From positions 14,692 to 69,645 of the forward strand of contig DUCN01000098.1 in assembly GCA_012959805.1 (NCBI GenBank): a stretch of 54,954 bases of DNA. Reading direction: 5' to 3'. Positions 45,464-54,263 of this stretch are shown piece after piece (the stretch's first letter is position 1; each line of letters begins with the position of its first letter). The notes below the pieces were generated by a model. That model made no database searches. It saw nothing but the letters and a program-made list of their open reading frames with translations, and was not told where the DNA came from. This DNA comes from Myxococcales bacterium. GTDB taxonomy: Bacteria; Myxococcota_A; UBA9160; UBA4427. The translations under genes and the position numbers were made by a program.

Positions 45464-46444
45464 TCTTCACTCCTTTGGATGGGCATCTCGGGTGACGCGG
45501 GCCAGATAATAACGGCCCGATTCGGACTCGGAACCGACTCGATCTGACTTCAGGTCAAATGCATGCCGATTCTCGCAGAAAGACAGCCACAGCTCACCCA
45601 AGGGTGCTTTCGGGACGCCGATACTCCTCGTTTTCGCTGCCTGCCTCCAGCGGGCGGGCTCTTTCGAATCATCGACGGCTGAGGGCCCGCGACTGACTTG
45701 CCCCCGTCTTGCCCATCACTTCGCGTTCGACGAGGGGCGGAATCTTGACGCCCAGTCAGTCGCGACGTGTCGCCGTCGGGAAGCAAAATAATCGCCGACT
45801 GACATATTTCAGTGACATACGTCAATTGACAGATCGTCAGAGGAAGAGCTGACACCTGGTCAAGAAGTCGATGAATACCGTCCGACCGAGTTCACCGTTG
45901 TCGACTCCACACGCCTAGCGTCGTAATAGAAATAGTTTTGCATTTACAATCTTTTTGATTGCATTCCGTATGAGAGATGTCTTTATGAACTCAGATGGAT
46001 ACGAAACTAACAACGACCAAGCAAGATTCTTTCGATTTCCGAAAGGCAAGTGCCGGGATCCAAAGAGACTCGACTCCTCACAAAACCCCCCTCACCCCCC
46101 AATCGAGTCGGAATTTCGGATCATCAGGGATTGCCGTTCGGATCTTCCCAGATCGAAAGAGCAAGGCCGACGACGATCGTCGCGCCGCAGACAGGAGGGG
46201 CGCCATCATCGAAGTGGATGCGCAAGACCCGACCTGGAATGCGAGCCTGCCGACGATCGTCGTCACTTCTTCCCCAAGCCCATCGAAAGAGTTTTCCCGG
46301 TTCCGCATGCCGGGGAATGACGCAGGGAGACCCAAGGGAGTTCTCTGCGGCCCAGTTGTCCGTAAGGACAGCGGCATCGACGTCTCCCTCGTCCAAGTGT
46401 GTCTGGGCGAGGGAGGCCCGATGGCCCGTTTGAATGACGACAGG
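45464..46444. other. 981-base gene-free gap with candidate regulatory sites
   Basis: No gene with protein-like composition is visible; the open frames are Arg/Ser/Pro-rich and unlike any family. An inverted repeat CGCGACTGACT (45688-45698) and AGTCAGTCGCG (45754-45764) is present. The stretch 45800-45840 has TGACATA twice (13 bases apart) and TGAC.ATAC.GTCA dyad, a likely regulator cluster upstream of the acyl-CoA dehydrogenase genes. An A+T-rich patch at 45925-45960 could be a promoter. The part near 46290-46320 has a short palindrome. The rest shows nothing. Confidence 0.45.
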
Positions 46445-47728
46445 TTACGAGTGGTTTGAAATCACACTCGCGATGGCGCGCGTAATCGCGCTTAGATCCT
46501 GCGCCCCAATGGTATAGGGCGGCATGGTGTAGACGAGCTTGCCGAAGGGTCGAAGCCAAACGCCCTCTTCCACGAAAGCCGGTTGAATAATCGACATATC
46601 GACGGGTTCGCGGAGTTCCACCACCCCGATCGAGCCAATCACTCTCACATCCGCCACCGCGGGCATCGATCGACATGGCTCGAGTTCCGCCGACAGCTGA
46701 TTCCCGATCGCCTCAACCCGTGGCTGCCACTTTCCATCTTCGAGGAGGCCAAGACTGGCATTGGCCGCTGCGCAGGCGAGAGGATTGCCCATGAAGGTCG
46801 GGCCATGCATGAAAACGCCCGGAGAGTTTTTGCCTAACGCCGTACTCACTTTCCGATTCACCAGAGTCGCGGCCAGGGTCATCGTCCCGCCGGTCAAAGC
46901 CTTTCCGACGCACAGAATGTCCGGCGATATCCCGGCGTGTTCACAGGCAAAGAGCTTTCCAGTGCGGCCGAGTCCCGTCGCAATCTCGTCCGCAATGAGA
47001 AGAACATCGAAGCGATCACAGATCTCACGCACGCGGCGGAGATAGTCGGCGGAGTAGAACCACATCCCCCCGGCACCCTGAACGATGGGCTCGAGAATCA
47101 CCGCAGCGATCTCGCTCTCGTTCTCCATGAAGAGCCGCTCGAATGCCTCGAAGTCGTGGTCGAGCGTTCCCGCGTCGCCTTCACCAAATCGACACTCGGG
47201 CCGGGGTGCGAACAGGTGCGAGGGCAGCGATCCCTCGAATAGGCCATGCATGCCGGTCACTGGATCACAAACCGCCATCGCGCCGAATGTATCGCCGTGA
47301 TATCCACCGCGAAGTGTCAAAAGACGACGGCGTTCGGGTCGACCCCTCGACTGCCAGAATTGAAGCGCCATCTTGATCGCAACTTCGACGGCCACCGAGC
47401 CCGAATCGCTGAGAAAGACGCGCTCCAATGGATCGGGCGAGATCGAGACGAGTCGCTCACAGAGTTCGACTGCCGGCTCATGCGTCAGTCCACCAAACAT
47501 GACATGGGGCAGTCGCTCGAGTTGGTCTTTCAGGGCCGCTTCGATTGCCGGATGTCGATAACCGTGAATCGTCGACCACCAGGAAGACATCCCGTCAATC
47601 AGTTCGCGCCCATCGTCGAGCCGAATTCGGACACCTTCCGCACTCACGACGCCGAAGAGTGGATCCGCCTGGGGCGGGGCGTAGGGATGCCAAACGACCT
47701 TTTGATCTCGCTGCGTCAGTGTGGACAT
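46445..47728 (-). CDS. bioA: Adenosylmethionine-8-amino-7-oxononanoate aminotransferase
   Basis: 427 residues, class-III aminotransferase. WHPYAPPQADPLFGVVSAEGVRIRLDDGRELIDGMSSWWSTIHGYRHPAI is the BioA N-terminal signature. HVMFGGLTHEPAVELCERLV, SGSVAVEVAIKMALQFW, the PLP Asp region DVLLIADEIATGLGRTGKLFACEHAGISPDILCVGKALTGGTMTLAATL (with the Schiff-base Lys in GKALTGG) and HGPTFMGNPLACAAANASL all fit. It transfers the amino group from SAM to 8-amino-7-oxononanoate to give diaminopelargonate in biotin synthesis. No other biotin genes are adjacent. Confidence 0.93.
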   Translation of the reverse strand: MSTLTQRDQKVVWHPYAPPQADPLFGVVSAEGVRIRLDDGRELIDGMSSWWSTIHGYRHPAIEAALKDQLERLPHVMFGGLTHEPAVELCERLVSISPDPLERVFLSDSGSVAVEVAIKMALQFWQSRGRPERRRLLTLRGGYHGDTFGAMAVCDPVTGMHGLFEGSLPSHLFAPRPECRFGEGDAGTLDHDFEAFERLFMENESEIAAVILEPIVQGAGGMWFYSADYLRRVREICDRFDVLLIADEIATGLGRTGKLFACEHAGISPDILCVGKALTGGTMTLAATLVNRKVSTALGKNSPGVFMHGPTFMGNPLACAAANASLGLLEDGKWQPRVEAIGNQLSAELEPCRSMPAVADVRVIGSIGVVELREPVDMSIIQPAFVEEGVWLRPFGKLVYTMPPYTIGAQDLSAITRAIASVISNHS

Positions 47729-48083
47729 CTAGGCCTCTCCCGAGCTGATCAGAATCCGAACGATAGCGGCATGAAAATGCCCCGGTGCCCCTCACCCGGC
47801 GATCGCTCCTCTATCGTAGACGGGTTTCTGATCTCTTTGGGACTCGTCCCACCTCTCGGTCGCCCACGGGATCTTGACCGACCACGGCGGAGAAATTAGA
47901 GTCGACTCGATTCTCGGCGGGGGCACGCGCATCGTCATGTCCCTGCCAATTGCCTAACTCAGGGTGTTTGCGCCGGTCAAGACACGCAGACGAAGCACGC
48001 TCAAGCGGCTAGGATCTCCGTCCGTCCGAGACCCGGAAACCGTTCCCGGTCGCCGGCACCCATTCCCAGAGAAGGACCTCGTC
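47729..48083. other. 355-base divergent gap between bioA and the nitronate monooxygenase-like gene
   Basis: Nothing protein-like is visible. It should contain the promoters of both neighbours. A GCCTAAC motif lies at about 47952-47958. No BirA-type operator is recognisable by eye. Confidence 0.4.
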
Positions 48084-49022
48084 ATGCGCTTCAGCAACCG
48101 CGTCACCCGTGATCTCGGTGTCGACATCCCGATCCTGCAGGCCCCCATGGGTTGGATCGCGCGATCTCAGCTCGCTTCCGCTGTCTGTCGAACCGGCGCG
48201 CTCGGCATCATCGAGACTTCTTCCGGTGAGCTCGATGCCATCCGCGATGAAATCCAGAAAATGAAAAGCCTCGTCGATTCGCCCTTTGGCGTGAACATTG
48301 CGCAGGCCTTTGTACGAGATCCTGAGATCGTCGATTTCGTTGCAGACCAAGGCGTGCAATTCGTGACGACTTCTGCGGGGAGTCCGATGAAGTACACAAA
48401 GGCTCTCAAGGATCGTGGCCTAACAGTCTATCACGTGGTCCCGACGCTGCGGGCGGCGCTCAAAGCGGTTGATGCCGGCGTTGACGGGCTCATCGTTGAG
48501 GGGGGGGAAGGCGGCGGCTTCAAGAACCCGACGCCGGTTTCGAGCCTCGTGTTGCTTCCATTGGTTAGGGAACACGTTGATGTTCCCATCATCGCCGCCG
48601 GAGGGATCTGTGACGGCGTGTCCATGGCCGCCGCGTTTGCGCTCGGTGCGGAGGGCGTCCAGATGGGAACACGCATGGTGTCGGCCCTCGAATCGCCCGT
48701 TCACGATGGCTGGAAGAATGCAATCGTTTCCGCCGCAGAAACCGATACGGTCTTTCTTCGGTCGGAAGGGGGGCCAGCGCTTCGGGCATTACGTACAGAA
48801 AAGACGGAACGCATTGAGGCTGGAGAAGAGAACGCGATGCAAGGGCTCGCTGGCGGCGTCAAGGCCGTCTATTTCGAAGGCCGCCTCGAGGAAGGTGTCG
48901 CACTCACCGGTGAAGTCGCCGGCCGGATTACAGCCATCCGCCCGGTGGCAGAAATTATCACCGACACGGTTCGGGAATTCTCGGAATCGGTGTCCAAACT
49001 AAGTGCTCAGATCCAGGACTGA
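48084..49022 (+). CDS. Nitronate monooxygenase / 2-nitropropane dioxygenase-like flavoprotein
   Basis: 312 residues from ATG 48084 (AGAAGGACC upstream). TIM-barrel FMN protein: N-terminus VDIPILQAPMGWIARSQLASAVCRTGALGIIETSSG, then NIAQAFVRDPEIVDF, DGLIVEGGEGGGFKN, VPIIAAGGICDGVSMAAAFALGAEGVQMGTRMVS. The same fold covers enoyl-reductase FabK-type proteins and nitronate monooxygenases; the sequence EGGEGGGF is common in the latter branch in which substrates are not known. Oxidises nitroalkanes, or may reduce enoyl compounds. Convergent with the AsmA-like gene. Confidence 0.85.
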   Translation: MRFSNRVTRDLGVDIPILQAPMGWIARSQLASAVCRTGALGIIETSSGELDAIRDEIQKMKSLVDSPFGVNIAQAFVRDPEIVDFVADQGVQFVTTSAGSPMKYTKALKDRGLTVYHVVPTLRAALKAVDAGVDGLIVEGGEGGGFKNPTPVSSLVLLPLVREHVDVPIIAAGGICDGVSMAAAFALGAEGVQMGTRMVSALESPVHDGWKNAIVSAAETDTVFLRSEGGPALRALRTEKTERIEAGEENAMQGLAGGVKAVYFEGRLEEGVALTGEVAGRITAIRPVAEIITDTVREFSESVSKLSAQIQD

Positions 49023-49046
49023 AGGCTCAAGCGCAAACGTCAAACG

Positions 49047-49799
49047 TCATAGACCGAAGCGATCCAACAGCCCTCCGACTGCCTCAGCGGCCTTGCGACC
49101 CTTTTTGCCGAGCTTGTCTTTCAACAATTTTCCAATTTGATCCTGACCGATCGCGATCGCAGTCTGCCGAGACAATTCTTTCAGCACGACTGCACCGATT
49201 TCCCCAGCGGGCTCGCCCTTGCGCCCGCCCACATTCGAGAGCTCCGCAGTCGCGAGCTTGGCCTCAATCTCATTTCCACCAACGGCCCGGGTGTCGGCTT
49301 CGACTCGACCACCCGAGAAGCGAAGTTGTCGAATGGCAATGCGAGTTTCGGGGCCCGAAGAATCGGGCGATTCCGCCACCGACTCCTTGCTGCCCGCCTT
49401 CGCCGCGTTGTCTTTCAAGACATCCAAATTCGCCTGACGCGCTTCGTTTAATTCGAAGTAGACGATGGGCGCCTCGATTCGAATCTCATCGAGCACGAGC
49501 GGATCCTGCTTGACCAAGGATTCGAGATCAATGTCGACCGTGATCTCGCCTAGCGTAAAGGCATGGTCGCCCTTGAAGCCCGGCGGATTACTCACGCGAA
49601 GTCCGAATACACTCGCACGGCCCGCTTCCAGATCGAGGGCGACCCGGTCCACACGGACAGCGACCCCAGCCGCTTCGGATCCATATTCTTCGATGGCCTG
49701 AGCGACGAGCGAGTCGAGATTGGAGTAGAGGGAGTAGCCGGCAATTCCAATCCCCAGCAGAACGACCAGACTGATTCCAACGAGCCACTTCAACATCAA
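49047..49799 (-). CDS. AsmA-like membrane-anchored protein
   Basis: 250 residues. One N-terminal transmembrane helix (LKWLVGISLVVLLGIGIAGYSLY) and then a periplasmic beta-rich domain with features of AsmA-type proteins: VRVDRVALDLEAGRASVFGLRVSNPPGF, EITVDIDLESLVKQDPLVLDEIRIEAPIVYFELN. The C-terminal third is Lys/Gly/Glu-rich. AsmA-like proteins are linked to lipid or LPS handling in the envelope; this one is much shorter than E. coli AsmA (~617 residues) but in line with small family members. No special partners are next to it. Confidence 0.75.
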   Translation of the reverse strand: MMLKWLVGISLVVLLGIGIAGYSLYSNLDSLVAQAIEEYGSEAAGVAVRVDRVALDLEAGRASVFGLRVSNPPGFKGDHAFTLGEITVDIDLESLVKQDPLVLDEIRIEAPIVYFELNEARQANLDVLKDNAAKAGSKESVAESPDSSGPETRIAIRQLRFSGGRVEADTRAVGGNEIEAKLATAELSNVGGRKGEPAGEIGAVVLKELSRQTAIAIGQDQIGKLLKDKLGKKGRKAAEAVGGLLDRFGL

Positions 49800-50071
49800 G
49801 CCTCCTCCCCATTCAAAGCACGAATATCTGCGCGAACATCCAGGTCCGGCTTCATTACGAATTCCCTATCAACATAGAAGCCTACGACCCCGAAAGCGCG
49901 TGTTTGGGAGCTTGACTCTGCGAGGGCTGTGCGCCCAAAGCATCTCGTGGATTCACACAGGAATTCGAGTGGAGGGCGCCTGACGCGTTGGTATGAGACC
50001 CCTATGCTGACAAAGCGCCGCTGAGGAGGAAACGTGGTCACGCTCGACGCCGATTCTGGACGGTGTGCAGA

Positions 50072-50365
50072 ATGATGAAGGATTCAGTTTCTCGATCAGG
50101 CGACAGCGTTGACGAGCCCATCGCCGGTGTCGAATTGGATATCGACCAGCTTTCATCCGAAGCCTTGCGAGGCCTGGTCGAGGAGTTCGTCACCCGTGAG
50201 GGGACGGACTATGGAGACGGACGAGGCGGAATGAGTGGAAACCAGTCAAACCGCGAATGGACCTTGGAGGACAAAGTCTCTCAGATCATCCATCAACTCG
50301 AGCGTGGAGAGGCGCGGATCGTTTTCGATCTCGAACTGGGGACCGCCAGCATAGTGCCAGCATAG
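50072..50365 (+). CDS. YheU-family (UPF0270) protein with an N-terminal extension
   Basis: 97 residues from ATG 50072. The core VELDIDQLSSEALRGLVEEFVTREGTDYG is the YheU signature (LSPETLxNLIEEFVxREGTDYG), followed by LEDKVSQIIHQLERGEARIVFD. E. coli YheU is ~72 residues; here about 20 residues are added at the front and a GRGGMSGNQSNR insertion in the middle. The molecular role of the family is unknown. The last codons and stop (50363-50365) lie within an 11-base tandem repeat. A strong GAGGAGGA lies far upstream at 50023-50030, before a GTG in another frame. Confidence 0.8.
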   Translation: MMKDSVSRSGDSVDEPIAGVELDIDQLSSEALRGLVEEFVTREGTDYGDGRGGMSGNQSNREWTLEDKVSQIIHQLERGEARIVFDLELGTASIVPA

Positions 50366-50390
50366 TGCCGGCATAATGCCGGCATAATGC
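50347..50390. repeat. Four tandem copies of an 11-base unit at the end of the YheU gene
   Basis: CAGCATAGTGC occurs at 50347-50357 and 50358-50368; CGGCATAATGC at 50369-50379 and 50380-50390, then CGGC. The YheU stop codon lies in the second copy. The unit is partly self-complementary (GCATAATGCCGGCAT). Slippage in this repeat would change the C-terminus of the protein. Confidence 0.9.
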
Positions 50391-50414
50391 CGGCGACATC
50401 GTAACGAAGACCGA

Positions 50415-50726
50415 CTAAGCGCCGGAGGCGAGACTCGCTCCAACCTTCGTTTCGGACTCGCGCCGCGAAGCGACGTCTGCTTCGAGCCTCTGATAGCGAC
50501 GCCGGATCACGTAGAGCAGCGTGCCCAGAGCGATCAGCGGCAAAAGCGACATGAAGATCGTCGAGATCAGGAAAGCGGCCGCATTCTCCTCGTCACGACC
50601 GGCGGTACAGACACTGCAGGCTGTCGCGAAACCAGGCGAAAGCATCAGCCCGACAAGAAGCGCAGACACAAACGACGTCACCCGACCGATGGCTCCGCTG
50701 ATATTGGCAGATCGACGGACGCTCAT
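50415..50726 (-). CDS. Small membrane protein of the cytochrome oxidase operon
   Basis: 103 residues from ATG 50726, which overlaps the stop of the previous gene by four bases. It has an N-terminal hydrophobic signal-like segment (VTSFVSALLVGLMLSPGFATA), then ACSVCTAGRDEENAAAF with a CxxC pair, then a transmembrane helix (LISTIFMSLLPLIALGTLLYVI) followed by a positive tail. The CxxC next to the membrane suggests disulfide or metal binding. I do not recognise the family; the context suggests a role in oxidase assembly. Confidence 0.7.
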   Translation of the reverse strand: MSVRRSANISGAIGRVTSFVSALLVGLMLSPGFATACSVCTAGRDEENAAAFLISTIFMSLLPLIALGTLLYVIRRRYQRLEADVASRRESETKVGASLASGA

Positions 50727-51313
50727 AGATAGATTCTCCAGTAGATGACTGGCCAAGCGCCCACGACGAAGTACCAGAGCACGGCAGCCGTCGCGAGTTG
50801 ACTGGGCTGGAGCCAGCCGGCCTGCAACCGATGCCAGGCCTGGATGAGAAGGCCGACCGACACGATGGCATGGGCCGCGTGGGTGCCAACGATCAGATAG
50901 AAGAAGCTCCCCAGAATCGACGACGTCACCGTCAGACCCTGACCGAGCATCGAAGCCCATTCCCAACCCTGGAAGACCACGAAGAAGACGCCGAGACCGA
51001 TCGAGGCCATCAGCGGATTCCGAACAGCATCGCGGTCGGAGGCAAAACGACGCTGGGCCATGATCAGGAAGAAACCGGAAAGAAAGAGCGCCAGGGTGTT
51101 GAACGCGGTCGCTTCAATGGGAAGTCGTGGCTGATCGGGTGGTGGCCAGATGGCGGACGAGGCCCGAACGATCGTGAAGGAACTCACCATCCCAGCAAAG
51201 AGCATGATCTCCGTCAGAATGAAGAGACTCATCCCGAGCACACCGTTCGAGAGGACGCGCGGCTCGCCGTGCTCCTCCTGAATCAGTCGAAGATCGGAGG
51301 TGCTCGACGACAT
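50723..51313 (-). CDS. Heme-copper oxidase subunit III-like protein (second copy)
   Basis: 196 residues from ATG 51313, with about five hydrophobic helices. Key segments NGVLGMSLFILTEIMLFAGMVSSF, VFFVVFQGWEWASML and GTHAAHAIVSVGLLIQAW match subunit III (Glu and His in the helices as usual). It is the second subunit III-like gene in this operon. Subunit III stabilises the oxidase and may feed protons or O2. Upstream gene (subunit IV) ends two bases before its start codon on the minus strand. Confidence 0.82.
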   Translation of the reverse strand: MSSSTSDLRLIQEEHGEPRVLSNGVLGMSLFILTEIMLFAGMVSSFTIVRASSAIWPPPDQPRLPIEATAFNTLALFLSGFFLIMAQRRFASDRDAVRNPLMASIGLGVFFVVFQGWEWASMLGQGLTVTSSILGSFFYLIVGTHAAHAIVSVGLLIQAWHRLQAGWLQPSQLATAAVLWYFVVGAWPVIYWRIYL

Positions 51314-51314
51314 C

Positions 51315-51683
51315 TTAGTGATGCTCGGGCTCGTGGCTGACTTCACCCGCGGCATAGGCGGCTTCCGCTGCGATCCACGCCGGTTTTTCCCAGTTCGTTC
51401 CGTGATCCTTCATGACGTCGGGAGCCGTGCCAGCGAAGAATAGGAGCATGAATACGAGAGTCGTCGTCACTAGATAGGTCACGAAGCGTGGCGTCTGGTC
51501 GATGTGCATGAACTTGACCGCGACCATATACGCCTTCACCCCGGCGATGCCGAAGGCCGTGAGGAGAGTGACCCATTGGATCTCGAGCATCGGGCCCGTC
51601 ACCGAAACCGCCAGAAGGACCAGCAGGATCGCCCAGATCTTCACATAGTGGGAAGTCGGATGCTGATGTTCTTCTTCACTCAT
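51315..51683 (-). CDS. Cytochrome c oxidase subunit IV (prokaryotic type)
   Basis: 122 residues. His-rich, negative N-terminus (EEEHQHPTSHY), then three hydrophobic helices with VKIWAILLVLLAVSVTGPMLE, TLLTAFGIAGVKAYMVAVKFMHID and VTYLVTTTLVFMLLFFAG. This matches the COX4_pro/CtaF family of small subunits in aa3-type oxidases. The tail ends SHEPEHH. It lies between the two subunit III-like genes. Confidence 0.85.
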   Translation of the reverse strand: MSEEEHQHPTSHYVKIWAILLVLLAVSVTGPMLEIQWVTLLTAFGIAGVKAYMVAVKFMHIDQTPRFVTYLVTTTLVFMLLFFAGTAPDVMKDHGTNWEKPAWIAAEAAYAAGEVSHEPEHH

Positions 51684-51746
51684 TTTGAAACCTCGTCTTC
51701 GGGAATTCGTTGGCTATCGCGTAAGAACGCGTAGGAATCTGGCGAC

Positions 51747-52322
51747 TTACTTGGCGATGTAGAGCAGGGGAAAGAGAAAGATCCAGACAACATCGACGAA
51801 ATGCCAGTAGATGCCGATGATCTCGACGCGATGGAGCTCTTCGTTTCGCTTCGCGGTCTGTGCGACGAATAACATGATGATCATGCCGGCGACGACATGA
51901 AGGGCATGAATGCCTGCGGCCGTGTAGTAGAAGGACCAGAACGTGTTCGCCGTGATCGTCATCCCATGCGAAATTTCCATGGACCACTCGGTCGCCTTGA
52001 TGGCCAGGAAAATGGCGCCTCCGCCAATCACCAGATACAGAAGATTTGCGGCTTTCTTGCCCTCGCCACGTTCGGCGGCTTGATGCGCCAGAACTGCGAA
52101 GAGGCTCGAGGTCAGCAGGACGAAGGTATTCGTCGTGCCGAAATACACATTCGTGTTCGCAGCGTGCTCGGCCCATGCACCATGGGCGATTCGATGCATG
52201 ATATACGACCCGAGCAGGCCGCCGAAAATCACGATCTCCGAAGCGATCACCCACCACACGGCCAATCTTGGCGTGGGCATTCCGGATGTGCTTCGCGTCG
52301 TTGCAATCGGTCTCGCGGACAT
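51747..52322 (-). CDS. Cytochrome c oxidase subunit III
   Basis: About 191 residues from ATG 52322 (a neighbouring ATG at 52325 is equally possible; GGAG is just upstream). Five helices: LAVWWVIASEIVIFGGLLGSYIM, VYFGTTNTFVLLTSSLFAVLAH, YLVIGGGAIFLAIKATEWSMEI, YTAAGIHALHVVAGMIIMLFVA and EIIGIYWHFVDVVWIFLFPLLYI. The last contains the WHFVDVVW signature and HALHV has the conserved His. It belongs to the aa3 oxidase in the inner membrane. Confidence 0.9.
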   Translation of the reverse strand: MSARPIATTRSTSGMPTPRLAVWWVIASEIVIFGGLLGSYIMHRIAHGAWAEHAANTNVYFGTTNTFVLLTSSLFAVLAHQAAERGEGKKAANLLYLVIGGGAIFLAIKATEWSMEISHGMTITANTFWSFYYTAAGIHALHVVAGMIIMLFVAQTAKRNEELHRVEIIGIYWHFVDVVWIFLFPLLYIAK

Positions 52323-52435
52323 CATCGACTCCAATCCTGGGTGCCTCACCCTCTTTGGTTAGGCATCCCTATAAAAACTAAGAACTCACTGGTTCCTTCG
52401 AACGACCCTCTATCGCCACGCTCTTGTCACGCGGC

Positions 52436-54160
52436 TCAAGCGGGCTCATCTTGAGGCCAGAAATCGCTCTCGCGACCCTCGACACTGTATTCGTACGGGC
52501 CTCGATAACAGGTCGGCAATCCTTCGGGCCAGTTGCCATGGGGAGGAGGCGAGGTCGCCGTCCATTCAAGCGTGTTGGAATTCCACGGGTTCTTGCCAGC
52601 GGTCGGGCCCGACATCCAGCTCGTGATGACGTTATAGAAGAAGATCAACTGAGCACCCAACATCACGCAAAGCGAGACCGTTGCGAGAACTCGAAGATCC
52701 TGCATCCAAGGAAGCGCCAGATCGGGAAAATTCGTGTAGTCGAAGATTCGCCGATGCTGACCTGCCGTACCCAGCACAAAGAGCGGGAGGAAGATCAGGT
52801 TGAACGGAATCACGGTCAGCCAGAAATGCAGCTTCCCAAGACCATCGTTCATCATCCGACCAAACATCTTCGGGAACCAGAACGTAAAGCCGGCGAAGGT
52901 TCCTATGATCGCAATTGGATAGAATGTGTAGTGAAAATGAGCGAGCACGAAATACGTATCGTGCAGAAAGATGTCATTGCCACTGGCGCCAAGGAAAATA
53001 CCGGTAATCCCACCGATCAAGAACTCGAAGATGAAGGACAGGGCCCAGAGCATAGGCGTTGTCAGCGTGATCGAGCCTCCATAGAGGGTCGCGATGTAGA
53101 CGAACATCATCTCTGCAATCGGAACCGAAATCAGCAGCGTCGTCACGGTGAAAACATTCGCCATGCGTGGATCGATTCCGGAGATGAACTGGTGATGGGC
53201 CCAGACCGTGAATGAAAGCACGCCGGTCCCAATCGCGGTGTAGAGAATCGTCTTGTATCCGAAGAGCTTCTTTCGCGAGAACACCGTGATGACCTCGGCC
53301 ACGATGCCGACGGCAGGAAGGAGCACGACGTACACTTCCGGATGTCCAAAAAACCAGAAGAGATGCTGCCAGAGAACCGGGTCGCCGCCCTGATCCGGAT
53401 CGAAAAAGGCCGTTCCGACCTGCTGGTCGAAGATCATCATGATGCCACCAGCCAGAAGCGGGCCGACGGAGAGCATGAAGAGGATGCTAGCGATGACGAT
53501 CATCCAGACGACCATTGGGATATCCCACATCTTCATGCCGGGCGCACGGCTATTCATGGCCGTGGTGATGAAGTTGATGCCGCCCAACAGGAACGCAACG
53601 AATTCGAGGGCGACCGCGACGATCCAGAAGGTTTGTCCGAGAGGTGTGAGGTTGTATTCGGCTTTCGTCGAGAGCGGTGGGTAGGCTGTCCATGCACCAC
53701 CGAATGCGCCCCCTTCAACGAAGAAGGCAGCCAGAATGATGACCGCCGAGAGCAGGAAGATCTGATAGCTGAGACGGTTGATCTTCGGGAAGACCATATC
53801 GTCGGCACCAATCATGAGCGGAATCAGGTAATTGCCGAAGGCTGCAATCAGAACCGGCATCGCGACCCAGAAGATCATGATCGTGCCGTGGTTCGTCACG
53901 AGAGAGTTGTAGTCGGCGGGCGAGACATGGCCCCAACCTGGAACTTCCATCCCGGGAAAAGCCAGCTGCATGCGAAAGGCGTAAGCGAAAAAGCCGCCGA
54001 TGATCGCCATGAACATGCCTGTAAACATGTACTGCATGGAGATCATCTTGTGGTCCAGCGGGAAGATGTACTTCTCGCCGAAGGTCATCTCGTGGTGACC
54101 GCCATGCTCGCCGTGGTCCGCATCATCACTGCCATGTCCGACTGGAATCGACTCAGCCAT
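52436..54160 (-). CDS. ctaD: Cytochrome c oxidase subunit I
   Basis: 574 residues, with about 12 transmembrane helices. Heme and copper ligands are visible: the low-spin heme His in NHGTIM, the CuB His and cross-linked Tyr in FWFFGHPEVYVVLLP, the CuB His pair in WAHHQFISG, and the heme a3 and low-spin His in AHFHYTFYPI. The HPEVY Tyr places it in the A-type (aa3) class. It reduces O2 to water and pumps protons. The N-terminus is His/Gly-rich (GHGSDDADHGEHGGHHEM), an unusual but harmless extension. Downstream of the subunit II gene, 104 bases away. Confidence 0.95.
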   Translation of the reverse strand: MAESIPVGHGSDDADHGEHGGHHEMTFGEKYIFPLDHKMISMQYMFTGMFMAIIGGFFAYAFRMQLAFPGMEVPGWGHVSPADYNSLVTNHGTIMIFWVAMPVLIAAFGNYLIPLMIGADDMVFPKINRLSYQIFLLSAVIILAAFFVEGGAFGGAWTAYPPLSTKAEYNLTPLGQTFWIVAVALEFVAFLLGGINFITTAMNSRAPGMKMWDIPMVVWMIVIASILFMLSVGPLLAGGIMMIFDQQVGTAFFDPDQGGDPVLWQHLFWFFGHPEVYVVLLPAVGIVAEVITVFSRKKLFGYKTILYTAIGTGVLSFTVWAHHQFISGIDPRMANVFTVTTLLISVPIAEMMFVYIATLYGGSITLTTPMLWALSFIFEFLIGGITGIFLGASGNDIFLHDTYFVLAHFHYTFYPIAIIGTFAGFTFWFPKMFGRMMNDGLGKLHFWLTVIPFNLIFLPLFVLGTAGQHRRIFDYTNFPDLALPWMQDLRVLATVSLCVMLGAQLIFFYNVITSWMSGPTAGKNPWNSNTLEWTATSPPPHGNWPEGLPTCYRGPYEYSVEGRESDFWPQDEPA

Positions 54161-54263
54161 CTATATTCTCTCCTCGGGATCCGAAGTAAGCGGTCAACGC
54201 CCAACTTCGGCCGGCCTTCCATGGCCTCGTCCTGCGACTTTTCCTCAGAATTCACGCGTCGCG

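Noticed and set aside
44228..45547. A 439-codon plus-strand frame across the acyl-CoA dehydrogenase gene
   Set aside because: Arg/Ser/Asp-rich composition with no motifs; the minus-strand dehydrogenase is unmistakable.
45995..46459. A plus-strand gene in the long gap before bioA
   Set aside because: Several overlapping frames of low-complexity Arg/Ser/Pro composition; no start signal, no recognisable domain, and the 3' end overlaps bioA.
50347..50390. A CRISPR-like array
   Set aside because: The units are 11 bases long and directly adjacent, without spacers.
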